The notes beneath the pieces were generated by a model that was given only the letters and a program-made list of their open reading frames with translations, had not been told where the DNA came from and searched no databases. Below, in pieces: positions 26,898-36,221 of a stretch of 64,000 bases of DNA (position 1 is its first letter; every line of letters starts with the position of its first letter). The position numbers were made by a program, and so were the translations under genes. Origin of the DNA: an uncultured Roseobacter sp. (GTDB lineage Bacteria > Pseudomonadota > Alphaproteobacteria > Rhodobacterales > Rhodobacteraceae); assembly GCF_947493125.1 (NCBI RefSeq), contig NZ_CANLQB010000013.1:1-64000 (forward strand), read 5' to 3'.

Positions 26898-28181
26898 ATG
26901 CAGGACGCACAACGATTTCATAAAGACTTTGCGCTGATTTTTTTCGTTCTCTTCGCAATCTACGTGTTGCGTGACGTGCCAGGCGCCCTGGCGCCGCCGC
27001 TTTTCAACGAAGACGGCCCCAACATGCTGGACTTCTACACCGCCAGCCATGCCCCCGCAGATATCTTCCGCTTTTACGGCGGCTATGTCTCGGTCGGCCC
27101 CAACCTTTTGGGATATCTCTTCGGGTTTCTGCCGATTGCAGCGGCCGTCTACGCGCTCTACTGGGTCCCGATTGCGATTGCCGCACTGACCTTCGCGGTT
27201 ATGTGCCATCCAAGCTTTGCGCTTCCAGGCATGACCCGGCCGGAGCGGATGTTCATCGCTCTGCTGCTGGGGCTTTTTCCCGCCGCCAACACCGCCTTGA
27301 TGACCAACACGACCTTCGCGCTGTGGAACCTGGCGATCCTGCTGTTCTTCCTCGGTCTGCTGTGGACACCGCGGACGGGAGTAGGCGCCGTGGCGGGTGC
27401 TGTGTTCTGCGTGATCGCGGCCACATCGCACCCGGTCTCCGTCATTCTGTTCCCCGTTCTGCTGTGGCGCGTCTGGCAAGCGCAGACTGCGCTTGAACGC
27501 TGGGCCTTCCTGCCCGTGACCGCAGTGCTGCCCGTCTATCTTCTGATCGGAGTGGCCCCGGATGGGTCGGGCGATACGCCCGCGATCATTGCCACACTTT
27601 GGGAAGCGATACGGCTGTTTCTGGAGCGCGGTATCTTCGAGACGCTCTTCAGCACCCGGGTGCGCAGCATGTTTCTGCACCGGGATCTGGCCGTCGGTCT
27701 CTGGATTATCAGCCTGGGCCTGCTCGGGGTCGTGATTTGGCAGGCCCGGGGCCGGGTGCGCCTGCTGGTGGTGGTGCTGCTGACCCTCGGATTCGGCAAC
27801 AGCCTGTTTTGTGCGGTCGCGCGGGAGATGCCGCTCGAAAACACCTGGGGGCACCGCTACGGGTATCTCACTGGCGTTCTGTTTCTGTTGGCCGCAGCGC
27901 TCAGCCTGCTGCCGGCCTGGCGCCGCTGGTCTCCGGGCCTGCGCTGGCTCCGGCCGGCGGCCATCACAGCCCTGACCGGGCTGATCCTGTTGTCGCTGGC
28001 CCTGAAGCTGCCCTATTACCGCACCAACCCTGTCAAACGCATGGAAGTGGCGCAGTTGCTGGACACCCTGCAAGATGCCACGAGCCCCTACTGCCTGCGT
28101 GTCGACCGCGGCGAATGGAGCTTTGCAGTGCGGGATTCGGAAAACGCCGAATGCGTCACATTGCCTGCGGTCACGAGATAG
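26898..28181 (+). CDS. GT-C-like integral membrane protein, candidate pentosyltransferase
   Basis: 427 residues with about ten hydrophobic segments. The first extracytoplasmic loop contains LAPPLFNEDGPNMLDFYTAS. The NED acidic pair just after the first helix is the usual GT-C catalytic position. A soluble tail of about 40 residues includes two Cys (SPYCLRVDRGEW and ENAECVTL) that could pair outside the cytoplasm. No named family is certain. Placed between the divergent DprE1-like gene and the HAD-UbiA gene, it is the best candidate to transfer the lipid-linked pentose to polymer. Confidence is good for the membrane topology and modest for the reaction. Confidence 0.65.
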   Translation: MQDAQRFHKDFALIFFVLFAIYVLRDVPGALAPPLFNEDGPNMLDFYTASHAPADIFRFYGGYVSVGPNLLGYLFGFLPIAAAVYALYWVPIAIAALTFAVMCHPSFALPGMTRPERMFIALLLGLFPAANTALMTNTTFALWNLAILLFFLGLLWTPRTGVGAVAGAVFCVIAATSHPVSVILFPVLLWRVWQAQTALERWAFLPVTAVLPVYLLIGVAPDGSGDTPAIIATLWEAIRLFLERGIFETLFSTRVRSMFLHRDLAVGLWIISLGLLGVVIWQARGRVRLLVVVLLTLGFGNSLFCAVAREMPLENTWGHRYGYLTGVLFLLAAALSLLPAWRRWSPGLRWLRPAAITALTGLILLSLALKLPYYRTNPVKRMEVAQLLDTLQDATSPYCLRVDRGEWSFAVRDSENAECVTLPAVTR

Positions 28182-28234
28182 CCCGCCTTGTAAGGAGGGG
28201 CCGCAGCCCGCAGGGGACATATCGGCCCGATAGG

Positions 28235-28263
28235 GTGCGCAGCGGAGCGCACAGGCCTTCTTT
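28235..28263 (+). terminator. possible weak terminator after the GT-C gene
   Basis: A six-pair perfect stem GTGCGC (28235-28240) / GCGCAC (28247-28252) with a six-base loop is followed ten bases on by a short T-rich stretch (TTCTTTTAC). The T-run is offset from the stem, so termination would be inefficient at best. It could separate the GT-C gene from the HAD-UbiA gene 94 bases downstream. Confidence 0.35.
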
Positions 28264-28345
28264 TACAATTTTCTTGGAGTTCAGGCCCGCTACCATGCTA
28301 TGATGGTGATCTGATGTGTAGATTTTAACGAAGACAGATTTTTTA

Positions 28346-29785
28346 ATGACAGCACACGGATTTTCAGTACCGCTTGTGGACGAGAGACCGCTTTGCGTTG
28401 ATCTCGACGGAACACTTTCCCGGGTCGATACCCTGCACGAAGGCATGTTGCGCGCGCTCAAGAAGGCGCCTGCCGACTTTCTGCGCAGCCTGCCGCTGGC
28501 CTTGGCCTCCAAGGCGCGCTTCAAACGGCGCATCGCCGAAATCGCACCGACACCTGCCGAGACACTTCCGCTCAATGAAGACGTGCTCGCCTATGTGCGC
28601 GCGCAGAGCGAGCAGGGGCGACAGGTCGACCTGGTCTCTGCCGCAGACCAGTCCATCGTGGATGCCGTCGCCTCGCGGCTGCCGTTTTTCAATCGTGTGA
28701 TCGGCAGTGACGGGCAGACCAACCTGAGTGCCGCCCGCAAACTCGCGGCCATTCGAGACCTGCATGCCGAGGGCTTTGTCTACGCCGGTGACAGCCGGGC
28801 CGACAGCGCCATCTGGCAGGCCACTGACCAGGCGATTGTCGTGGGCACCGAAACCTTTGCGCGCCAGGCCATTGGCCCTGCGCAACTGGCGGCCCTTTTC
28901 CCGCGCGCCCTGTCATGGCGCGCTGTCTGGCGCGCGGTGCGGCCCCATCAGTGGGCGAAGAACCTGCTGCTCTTCGTACCGCTGGTGCTGGCGGGGCAGG
29001 AGGCGGTAGGCGCGGATTTCCTGATCACGCTTCTGGGGTTCGCTGCGTTCTGCTGCATTGCGTCAGCGGGCTATATTTTCAACGACCTGATGGATCTCGA
29101 TGCCGACCGGGCGCATCCGAAAAAACAATTCCGGCCCTTTGCTGCGGGTATTCTGACGGCCGCTGAAGGTGTCGTACTTTTTGCCGCGCTGATACTCGGA
29201 GGCGGGCTCATCGCCTGGACCCTCGGGCCTGTCTTCATGGCCGTCTGCGGCCTCTATTTCTGCGGCACGATGCTCTATTCCTTCTGGCTCAAGCGTCGCC
29301 CGCTGGTCGATATCATGGCCCTGGCCTCGCTCTATACGATCCGGATCGTGGCCGGCACGGTCCTGACGGCGAATACCTTCTCGTTCTGGATCTTCACCTT
29401 CTCGATGTTCATCTTCGCCAGCCTCGCCATTCTCAAACGCTATACCGAACTGATGGACGAGACGATTCACAGGACCGTCCGCAAGAGCCGGGGGTATACG
29501 GCAACGGACCTGCCGCTGCTGCTGCCGTTCGGGGCGGGGTCGGCGGTCGCAGCGGCCCTGCTTTTCGTGATCTACCTGGTCGAGGAGCGCTTTCCGTCGG
29601 GCGCCTATGCCAACCCCGAGCTGCTCTGGCTGATCTTCCCGATCCTGCTGTTCTGGCAGATGCACATATGGCGCGCAGCCTTGCATGGCAAGGTGCAGGA
29701 AGATCCGGTTCTCTTCGCGCTCAAGGACCGGCTGTCACAAATCCTCGGCGGGCTGTCCGGGCTGGTGATCGTCGCCTCCTGGTAG
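28346..29785 (+). CDS. HAD phosphatase fused to UbiA-family phosphoribosyl-polyprenyl transferase
   Basis: 479 residues. Residues about 12-200 are a HAD hydrolase: LCVDLDGTLSRVD (motif I, DxD), LVSAADQSIVDAV, and YAGDSRADSAIW (motif III/IV acidic). Residues about 205-479 are a UbiA prenyltransferase with nine helices. RPHQWAKNLLLFVP and NDLMDLDADRAHPKKQFRP carry the signatures of decaprenyl-phosphate phosphoribosyltransferase (DPPR synthase, Rv3806c-like). The UbiA part would transfer 5-phosphoribose from PRPP to polyprenyl phosphate, and the HAD part would remove the 5-phosphate, yielding the substrate of the DprE1-like enzyme next door. The reaction order is inferred from the mycobacterial pathway. 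Confidence 0.87.
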   Translation: MTAHGFSVPLVDERPLCVDLDGTLSRVDTLHEGMLRALKKAPADFLRSLPLALASKARFKRRIAEIAPTPAETLPLNEDVLAYVRAQSEQGRQVDLVSAADQSIVDAVASRLPFFNRVIGSDGQTNLSAARKLAAIRDLHAEGFVYAGDSRADSAIWQATDQAIVVGTETFARQAIGPAQLAALFPRALSWRAVWRAVRPHQWAKNLLLFVPLVLAGQEAVGADFLITLLGFAAFCCIASAGYIFNDLMDLDADRAHPKKQFRPFAAGILTAAEGVVLFAALILGGGLIAWTLGPVFMAVCGLYFCGTMLYSFWLKRRPLVDIMALASLYTIRIVAGTVLTANTFSFWIFTFSMFIFASLAILKRYTELMDETIHRTVRKSRGYTATDLPLLLPFGAGSAVAAALLFVIYLVEERFPSGAYANPELLWLIFPILLFWQMHIWRAALHGKVQEDPVLFALKDRLSQILGGLSGLVIVASW

Positions 29786-29808
29786 GCCGCTACCGGCCCC
29801 GGGCGCGG

Positions 29809-32442
29809 TCACCCGCCGTACATGCGGTAGACCCGGCGCCCCATGTAGAACATGACAGCGAAGAAGAGCCCCAAGGGCAGCCAAAGCGACAGCGCAGAGG
29901 GCAGCCCGTGGATTTCAAGCACCTTGTAGACGGGGATCACGAACTGGTGCAGCACGTAGATCGGGAGCGCAAGCCCGCCGAAGGTCAGGGCAATGCGCAA
30001 CAGCACCCGCGCGCCACCCTTCGCCTGCGCCCAGCCCGGCAGAACCGTCAGGAACAGACCCAGCATGAACACGCAGAGACTGCCGTAGTACCCCAGACCG
30101 ATCAGCGAGGTATGCATCCGGGTAGAGCTGGTCAGCAGAATGGTGCCATGCGCCTGCAGAAGGGCAGCGCCGCAGAACACCGCACCCAGTCCGCCAACCA
30201 GCAGCATCCGGCGGCGCACGACGTCCATATCGCTCTGCTGCGTGATCCAGTATCCCACCGCGATCCCTGCCGCGGTCATCGTGCCCAGCTTGAAGACATT
30301 GTAGCCGCCGGCCCCGAACATCAGCCGCAACAGTTCGACCGGGGAGACATATTGCGCATCGGGCATGAGGTCGCGCATGAGCTGCCACAGCCCCCAGCAG
30401 ACAAGCGACAGGATCAGCAGCGTGGTGACCGGGTGTTTCAGCCGGGCGAGCGGCGGCAGCCACAGGCGCGCGGTGGTCAACATGATCGTGTAATAGAGCA
30501 ATACGCTGTAGAAGGCATTGGAGACGGTCAGCCAGTTCATCAGGTTGCCGCGCCGTTCCGCATAGCCGAGATAGACGATCCCCATCAGCACCGCGCCCAG
30601 CCCGACCAGCAGCGCCGCACGGTCGGTCCGGTGATAGACGGCCCGCGGGTCCCGCCGTATCTCCAGCAGCATATAGAGCCCGATGCCGATGCCGAAGACA
30701 AAGGCAAACCCCGGCGTACCGAGGCGCGTGAAGGAAATGAACAGGGTCTGCGGAAGCCCCAGCATGTTCATCAGCCCTGGCCCCCAGTGCGAGAGCAGCA
30801 CCGCCATGACGACCACCGCCCGGGTCAGGGTCAGCGCCCATGTCAGGCGGGTCTTCTCCGGCAGCGGTGCACGCGCGGCGGCCGGGGCAGGGGCATCGGG
30901 CATGGCCTGTGCCGCCACATCCCGCAGGCTGGCCCCTTCGAAGGTTGCATTGATGGCCGGGCGGGGAATACCGGCCTTTTCCATCACCAGCCCGATCTGC
31001 AACCCACTGAGGGAATCGCCGCCGCTGTCGTAGAAACTGTTGTCCGGCCCAATCTCCACCGCGCCCAGAACACGTACCCAGAGCTGCGCAATCCGCGCCT
31101 CTTCCTCCGAAAGCGGCACCCCATGCACGTCCTTGGGGGATGTCTCTGCCGCCCCCTGATCTTGCCCGCTGTCGGACGCGCTCTCGCGCAGGACGGCGCG
31201 GCTGATCTTGCCGGTGGCGGTGCGGGGCAGCGCATCGAGCGTCACCCGTTTGAGGTTACCACCCGCGCTCACGCCCTTTTCCTTGAGCGCCTGCAGCACC
31301 GCCGCCGCCACGAGATCTTCCATGCCGTCCGCAGGGGGTTCCAGTGCCAACAGCACAGCCTCACCGCGCATCGGATCGGCCACCGGGGTCAGGGCGAAAT
31401 GCCCTCGGGCCGCTGGAACAAGCGCGGCGACGCGCGTCTCCAGGGCTTCCGCGCCGACCTTGATCCCGCCCAGGTTCATCTGGTCGTCGAGACGCCCGAG
31501 AAAGTACAGCATGCCGTCGCGGATCTCGCCCCGGTCGGAGGTGCGCAGCCAGCCATCGGTGTCCGCCAGCGGCATGATGGCACCGCCGGAGCCGAGCCGG
31601 CCCGGCGCCACATGTGCGCCGCGGATTTCAATCGCGCCCTTCGCGCCGATCCGCACCCGGTCCTCCGCAGGCCCGACCGACTCCAGCCTGTCCGCATCGG
31701 TCTCGTCCGAGATCACCAGAAACGTTGTCCGTGAGGCTTCGGTCATGCCGTAGTGCTGTACGATCCGAGCCCGGGGAAAGAGCCGCTGCATCTGCTGCTT
31801 TTCCTCCGCGCTCATGTACTGGCTGCCGATCTCGATCCAGCGCACGGCCTCTCCGGCCGTCCCGATCACGTCGGGCGCGGCGAGGATGAGCCGCCACAGG
31901 CTCGGCACTGCGGAGATCGCATTGATCTCGCCTGCGTCGAGCAATTGGCGGATCTCCACCGGATCGAACCGCTCGGGCAGATAGCAGGCACCGCCCGCCG
32001 CACTTACCGCGCGCACGCGTCCCAGCCCGAAGGAATAGGTGACCGGCACACCGATATATTCGCGGATCTCCTCGGTGACCTGCATCACCGCATTGAGCCG
32101 TTGCACCACGTCAGACAGGTTTCGGTGGGACAAGACGATGGCCTTGGGCTGGCCCTCGGTCCCGGAGGTGAAAACGATCTGTGCAGGTCTGTCGCTGACA
32201 GACGTCTCATGCGTCAATCGAAGCCAGCCCCGGGTTTCCGAGGCATGGGTCAGGGATGTGAAGGGCACGCCATAGGCTGCGGGGTCGATGTCGGGCCGCG
32301 TGACGGCAAAGAGCCGCCCTGCATCGTAGGATGCAAAGGCCGCTTGCAGAAACTCATGCGAATTCGCGGCAGCAATGGCAACCAGGCCATCTCTCGCCAC
32401 CGTATCGAGCGAGGCGACATCCAGATGATCCATTCGGGTCAT
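29809..32442 (-). CDS. adenylation-carrier-membrane acyltransferase tri-domain protein
   Basis: 877 residues. The adenylation domain covers about residues 20-420: IVFTSGTEGQPK (A3, 89-100), QHYGMTEASRT (A5), GWLRTSDRGEI (A7), GRLDDQMNLGGIKVG (A8) and PRTATGKISRAV (A10, Lys412). A carrier domain follows at about 445-515, with the phosphopantetheine site GGDS at Ser477. Residues 530-877 are a ten-helix acyltransferase-3 domain with the Arg541...His552 pair. This is a one-chain version of activating, carrying and membrane-transferring an acyl or aminoacyl group, comparable in logic to DltA, DltC and DltB. The adenylation domain is short at its N-terminus (A1/A2 not obvious). It converges on the HAD-UbiA gene. 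The acyl group is unknown. Confidence 0.88.
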   Translation of the reverse strand: MTRMDHLDVASLDTVARDGLVAIAAANSHEFLQAAFASYDAGRLFAVTRPDIDPAAYGVPFTSLTHASETRGWLRLTHETSVSDRPAQIVFTSGTEGQPKAIVLSHRNLSDVVQRLNAVMQVTEEIREYIGVPVTYSFGLGRVRAVSAAGGACYLPERFDPVEIRQLLDAGEINAISAVPSLWRLILAAPDVIGTAGEAVRWIEIGSQYMSAEEKQQMQRLFPRARIVQHYGMTEASRTTFLVISDETDADRLESVGPAEDRVRIGAKGAIEIRGAHVAPGRLGSGGAIMPLADTDGWLRTSDRGEIRDGMLYFLGRLDDQMNLGGIKVGAEALETRVAALVPAARGHFALTPVADPMRGEAVLLALEPPADGMEDLVAAAVLQALKEKGVSAGGNLKRVTLDALPRTATGKISRAVLRESASDSGQDQGAAETSPKDVHGVPLSEEEARIAQLWVRVLGAVEIGPDNSFYDSGGDSLSGLQIGLVMEKAGIPRPAINATFEGASLRDVAAQAMPDAPAPAAARAPLPEKTRLTWALTLTRAVVVMAVLLSHWGPGLMNMLGLPQTLFISFTRLGTPGFAFVFGIGIGLYMLLEIRRDPRAVYHRTDRAALLVGLGAVLMGIVYLGYAERRGNLMNWLTVSNAFYSVLLYYTIMLTTARLWLPPLARLKHPVTTLLILSLVCWGLWQLMRDLMPDAQYVSPVELLRLMFGAGGYNVFKLGTMTAAGIAVGYWITQQSDMDVVRRRMLLVGGLGAVFCGAALLQAHGTILLTSSTRMHTSLIGLGYYGSLCVFMLGLFLTVLPGWAQAKGGARVLLRIALTFGGLALPIYVLHQFVIPVYKVLEIHGLPSALSLWLPLGLFFAVMFYMGRRVYRMYGG

Positions 32443-32874
32443 TGTCCGCTCTCACCATCATTCAGGCGCCCGACCGGATGTGTCATGCGCCAGGTCACAA
32501 GAGGTGGCCCATCCTCACGTCTGCAAGTGACATCGAAAAACTGCGACCCTGACACCAAAACGCGCTTACCTCTTCTTGGCTCTCTGACGTTTGCCCGGAC
32601 ACGACCCTGACCGGCGCTCCAAAACCGATGATCTGACCCCAATACTCCATATGCCACGGGCCTGAACAGTCAGTTCAAAGGGACATAGATCCTCTTGTGC
32701 CGTTTTTGTAGTGACGGACAGAGACGGGTCGCGGCGTCTCGATGTCTGTGGGTGGCCTCCATCGTGCACCCTCATCGTAAGAGCTCACCAGCATCCCATA
32801 CGGCTCTCCCGGCACGCCGTAATCATGGTTATGTAAAATAATTGCCGGGATCAGGCCCTTTTGCAGCAGATAGA
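32443..32874 (-). other. 432-bp gap between the TPR lipoprotein and the tri-domain gene
   Basis: It lies between the stop of the TPR lipoprotein gene and the start of the adenylation-acyltransferase gene, both on the minus strand, so it should contain a promoter for the latter. No gene, strong hairpin or known operator was seen. The part next to the lipoprotein stop (about 32820-32860) is AT-rich. Confidence 0.55.
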
Positions 32875-35322
32875 CTAGTTTTCAATCAGCGACCGCAGCC
32901 TCTGAATTTCTTCTTTCGCGCGCCGGATCTGGTCGCGCTGATCGGTTGGACCCGCAATGCTGACTGCGGTCTGATATTGGTTGAGCGCATCCTCTCGCCG
33001 ATCCAGAGCCGCATAGACCTCGGCCAGATGGTATTGGACGATCGGATCTTCGGGCAAGCCTTCCGCTGCCGCTTCGAGATACGGCAGCGCCTCTTCGCTG
33101 TTGCCCCGCCGGTGCATGATCCAGCCATAGGTGTCCTGTATCGGTGCAGCTTCGACATCGCGGAAACGGCGCGCCACGATCCAGGCCCGCTCCAGGCTTT
33201 CCGCGTCATCTTTGTAGGTGCTCAAGAGGCTGGCGAGGTTGTTGGCAACGATGACCGCATCGGAGTTGGCCGCATAGAGCGTCTCATAGATCTCCACAGC
33301 GTCGTCGATTTTCCCGTCTTGCTCCAGATAGCCCGCCTTGGCCAGAAGCAGGACGGCATTCTCCGGCAGATGCGTCAGCGCCTCCTCGATGACACCGCGG
33401 AAGGCTTCGGGATCTTCCTGCCGGATCTTCAATCGTGCCAGCTCCAGCCAAAGGGCACCGCTGGCCTGCGGGTTCTGTGCCAGAAGATCGCGATAGATCG
33501 TTTCCGCGGCCGCCAGATTGCCGCTCGCCGCCTCAATGCCGGCCTGAACGGCCGTCAGGCGCAGATCCTCCGGGCGCTCTTGACTGAGCGTTTCGATCAG
33601 GCTCCGGGCCGCATCTATGTCCCCGGTCGCGAGCCGGGCCCGCACCAGTGCAATCTGCGACGACAGGCTGGCATCCGCAGAATTCGCAATGCTTTCCAGA
33701 TAAGCGACGGCATCTTCCGTTCCGCTCTGGCGGCTGATCCGCTCCGCCTCGATGGCATTGGCGGCCTGTGTCGCGCGCTCGGTCTCGAACCCGCGCAGCG
33801 TGCGCACCACCTGCTCTGCCCGGCCGAAATCGTTCATCTGCAGATAAAGCTCGCCCGTTACGATCAGCAAATCGAGGTTCTGCGGGGTCAGACGCAGCGC
33901 CTTCAGCAGAATGTCTTCCGCCGGCAGGTACCGTTCCTCGCCGATCAGAAACCGCGCATACCGGATTGTCTCTGCCGGGGCGTTGCCCGAGGCCTCGACC
34001 GCCAGGGCCAGGAAATCCTGCGAAAGCTCCGGGCGCCCGACACGCGCATAAGCTTGCGACATGAGCGTCATTGCCTCTGCGTCATTGGGCTCGCGGTCGA
34101 GCGCTGTCCGCAGACCGGCAATCGCCGCGTCGGTTTCATCCGCGTCGATCTGCCAGGCCGCCTGCATCTTGAGCGCCTCCACCTGGCCCTCGTCCGCCGC
34201 AAGAATTTCACTCACCCGTGCGCGCGCGCCGACCTCGTTGCCCGATGCAAGCTGCATCTTGGCCAGCGCAACCTTTGCATCAAGCACCTCAGGCGTGTTC
34301 TCGGCATCCCGCACCAGCTCTTCCAGCTTGGCAATGGCTGCCTGCCGGTCCCCGGCGGTGAAATCGAGACTGGCCAGAACCAGTTCGAAAGGAAGCGGAT
34401 TGTCCGCAGCCGCGGCAGCCGCCCGCAGCTCTTCCCGCGCCGCATCGGTTCCCCGCACTTCGAGGATAAAGCGGATCAGATCCATGCGGGTTTCCTGCGA
34501 CTGCGCCTCCTCGGCACGGGTCCGCAGGAAATCCTCGGCCTTCTGCAACTCGTTGCGTGACAGGTAAAACCGGATCAGCGTGGCCTTATGCGTATCGTTC
34601 TCCGGGAACAGTGTGATCATGTCCCGAAGCTGCGTCTCGATGGCCGCATCGTCGCCGAGCTCTGCCAGAATGCCGAGGCGCTGCGACATGAATTGCTGGT
34701 TCAGCGGATCCTGTTCCAGCATGAAATCGATGTCCTCCAGCGCCGTCTCGAAGTCACCTTCGCGCAAGGCGTCATCAATCCGCACCGCTCTCAGCACCGC
34801 ATTGTCGGGCTGATCTTCCAACAGCGTGGAGACATTCTGCAACGCCGCGCGACGGCTGGGCTCATCGTCTGCGCGCGCCGCCGTGCCATAGGCGCGCACA
34901 GCCGTAATCGCCTGCACACGGGGCGCATCGGCCGCCAGTTCTTCGGCATGAGAGCCGTGACGCTCGACTTCTTCCATGTTCCCCACGAGCAATGCGATTT
35001 CTGCCAGAAGGACCCGCACATCGAGATCGTCGGGATATTGCTCTACGACACGCAGAAACTGCCGGTAGGCGCGCTGCTTGTCGTTCTTCTCTTCGAGATA
35101 GACCCGCCCGAGCGCCTCGCGCGCTTCCCGATGCGTGGCATCCAGCTGGAACACATTCCGGAATTCCAGGATGGCGCGATCCACATCCCCTTCTGCCAGA
35201 AGGGCAAGACCGCTTTCATAGTGCTCGTTCGCGCGTTCATCCGCCGTCTTGCAGGCTGTCAGAGCGAAAAAGGCGACAAGCAGCAAACAGACTATTTTCG
35301 ATGGCACATTTACGACACGCAC
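32875..35322 (-). CDS. prsT: TPR-repeat lipoprotein of the exosortase/EPS system (PrsT-like)
   Basis: 815 residues. The N-terminus IVCLLLVAFFALTACKTAD is a lipoprotein signal with lipobox LTAC. The rest is a continuous solenoid of about 20 tetratricopeptide units, for example HYESGLALLAEGDVDRAILE and EALGRVYLEEKNDKQRAYRQ. Length, lipobox and position match PrsT, the TPR protein that accompanies PEP-CTERM/exosortase polysaccharide loci. Translation starts at GTG preceded by AGAGGA. By analogy with AlgK-like TPR lipoproteins it should sit in the periplasm or outer membrane and scaffold the export complex. The symbol is by family resemblance. Confidence 0.82.
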   Translation of the reverse strand: MRVVNVPSKIVCLLLVAFFALTACKTADERANEHYESGLALLAEGDVDRAILEFRNVFQLDATHREAREALGRVYLEEKNDKQRAYRQFLRVVEQYPDDLDVRVLLAEIALLVGNMEEVERHGSHAEELAADAPRVQAITAVRAYGTAARADDEPSRRAALQNVSTLLEDQPDNAVLRAVRIDDALREGDFETALEDIDFMLEQDPLNQQFMSQRLGILAELGDDAAIETQLRDMITLFPENDTHKATLIRFYLSRNELQKAEDFLRTRAEEAQSQETRMDLIRFILEVRGTDAAREELRAAAAAADNPLPFELVLASLDFTAGDRQAAIAKLEELVRDAENTPEVLDAKVALAKMQLASGNEVGARARVSEILAADEGQVEALKMQAAWQIDADETDAAIAGLRTALDREPNDAEAMTLMSQAYARVGRPELSQDFLALAVEASGNAPAETIRYARFLIGEERYLPAEDILLKALRLTPQNLDLLIVTGELYLQMNDFGRAEQVVRTLRGFETERATQAANAIEAERISRQSGTEDAVAYLESIANSADASLSSQIALVRARLATGDIDAARSLIETLSQERPEDLRLTAVQAGIEAASGNLAAAETIYRDLLAQNPQASGALWLELARLKIRQEDPEAFRGVIEEALTHLPENAVLLLAKAGYLEQDGKIDDAVEIYETLYAANSDAVIVANNLASLLSTYKDDAESLERAWIVARRFRDVEAAPIQDTYGWIMHRRGNSEEALPYLEAAAEGLPEDPIVQYHLAEVYAALDRREDALNQYQTAVSIAGPTDQRDQIRRAKEEIQRLRSLIEN

Positions 35323-35528
35323 GTTTCAGTCCTCTCTTAGGAACACTATCCGGAAGAAATCATGGTTCGGCAGACGCTGCCAAACCCGCTCTCCAAATCA
35401 CGACGATATGTTTTTTATATGTTTTTTTGATGATCAGGCGTTGAAGCGCTGAAGCTTGGCATATTTTAGGGTTGCCTGTTCAGCGGGTAAACGGAAAAGG
35501 AGAAGCGCTCCCTGATAATTCCGTGAGT

Positions 35529-36221
35529 TCAGCACCCGGTTCCGCGAAGAACGACACCAACAGTGCGCACGAGCACGCCAAGATCCGTGCGCATGGACAC
35601 CATGTTGTCATAGAGGTCGTCATAGTGCACGCGACCGCTGAATTCGCAGTTATTCCGGTCGGAGATCTGCCACAGGCCGGTCAACCCCGGACGCAGGTTA
35701 TAGTAGGATTGACCAGAGTAATGCGCGCGCTGGGACACCATCATCGGACGCGGCCCGACCAGCGACATATCCCCTGTGAGGACATTCCAGAACTGGGGCA
35801 GCTCATCCAGCGAGGTCTTGCGCAGGATGCGACCGATCGGGGTGATGCGCGGATCATTCCGCAGCTTCTGATGCTGTTCCCATTCCTGACGTGCTGCAGG
35901 GTTGGCAGCGAGATGCGCTTCCAGCCGTTCGTCCGCATCATGCACCATGGTGCGCAGCTTCCACATGCGGAATGTGCGGCCGTTCCGCCCGACACGCAGT
36001 TGTGAATAGAAGGGATTATGACCGTCGCACGCGATGAGCGCTGCGGCGACGAGAACCAGAACAACGATGAAAGGCAGCGCGATAAGGGTCGCGACCAGAT
36101 CAATCAGAGGCTTAACAAACGACCGATAGAACCCTGACGACGCAAAGCGGCGGGGCAAGGGGTCTACGATTTCCTGACTGTGAAGAAATTCGCTGTCATG
36201 CGACGAAAATTGCAAAGTCAT
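35529..36221 (-). CDS. priming sugar-phosphate transferase (ExoY/WbaP C-terminal type)
   Basis: 230 residues. One membrane segment (about residues 38-62) is followed by the polyprenyl-phosphate hexose-1-phosphate transferase core: [48 protein letters not shown] and [10 protein letters not shown]. It lacks the N-terminal four-helix region of full-length WbaP, so it is the short ExoY form, many of which use UDP-galactose. GalE in this window would supply that sugar. The enzyme starts the repeat unit on undecaprenyl phosphate. It stands alone on the minus strand between the TPR lipoprotein and the divergent ATPase-Wzz operon. Confidence 0.92.
   Translation of the reverse strand: MTLQFSSHDSEFLHSQEIVDPLPRRFASSGFYRSFVKPLIDLVATLIALPFIVVLVLVAAALIACDGHNPFYSQLRVGRNGRTFRMWKLRTMVHDADERLEAHLAANPAARQEWEQHQKLRNDPRITPIGRILRKTSLDELPQFWNVLTGDMSLVGPRPMMVSQRAHYSGQSYYNLRPGLTGLWQISDRNNCEFSGRVHYDDLYDNMVSMRTDLGVLVRTVGVVLRGTGC

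Noticed and set aside
32827-32837. An 11-base string GGTTATGTAAA that also occurs at 56264-56274
   Set aside because: One AT-rich match in 64 kb has little meaning, and the two copies sit in different contexts (after a gene and before a gene).
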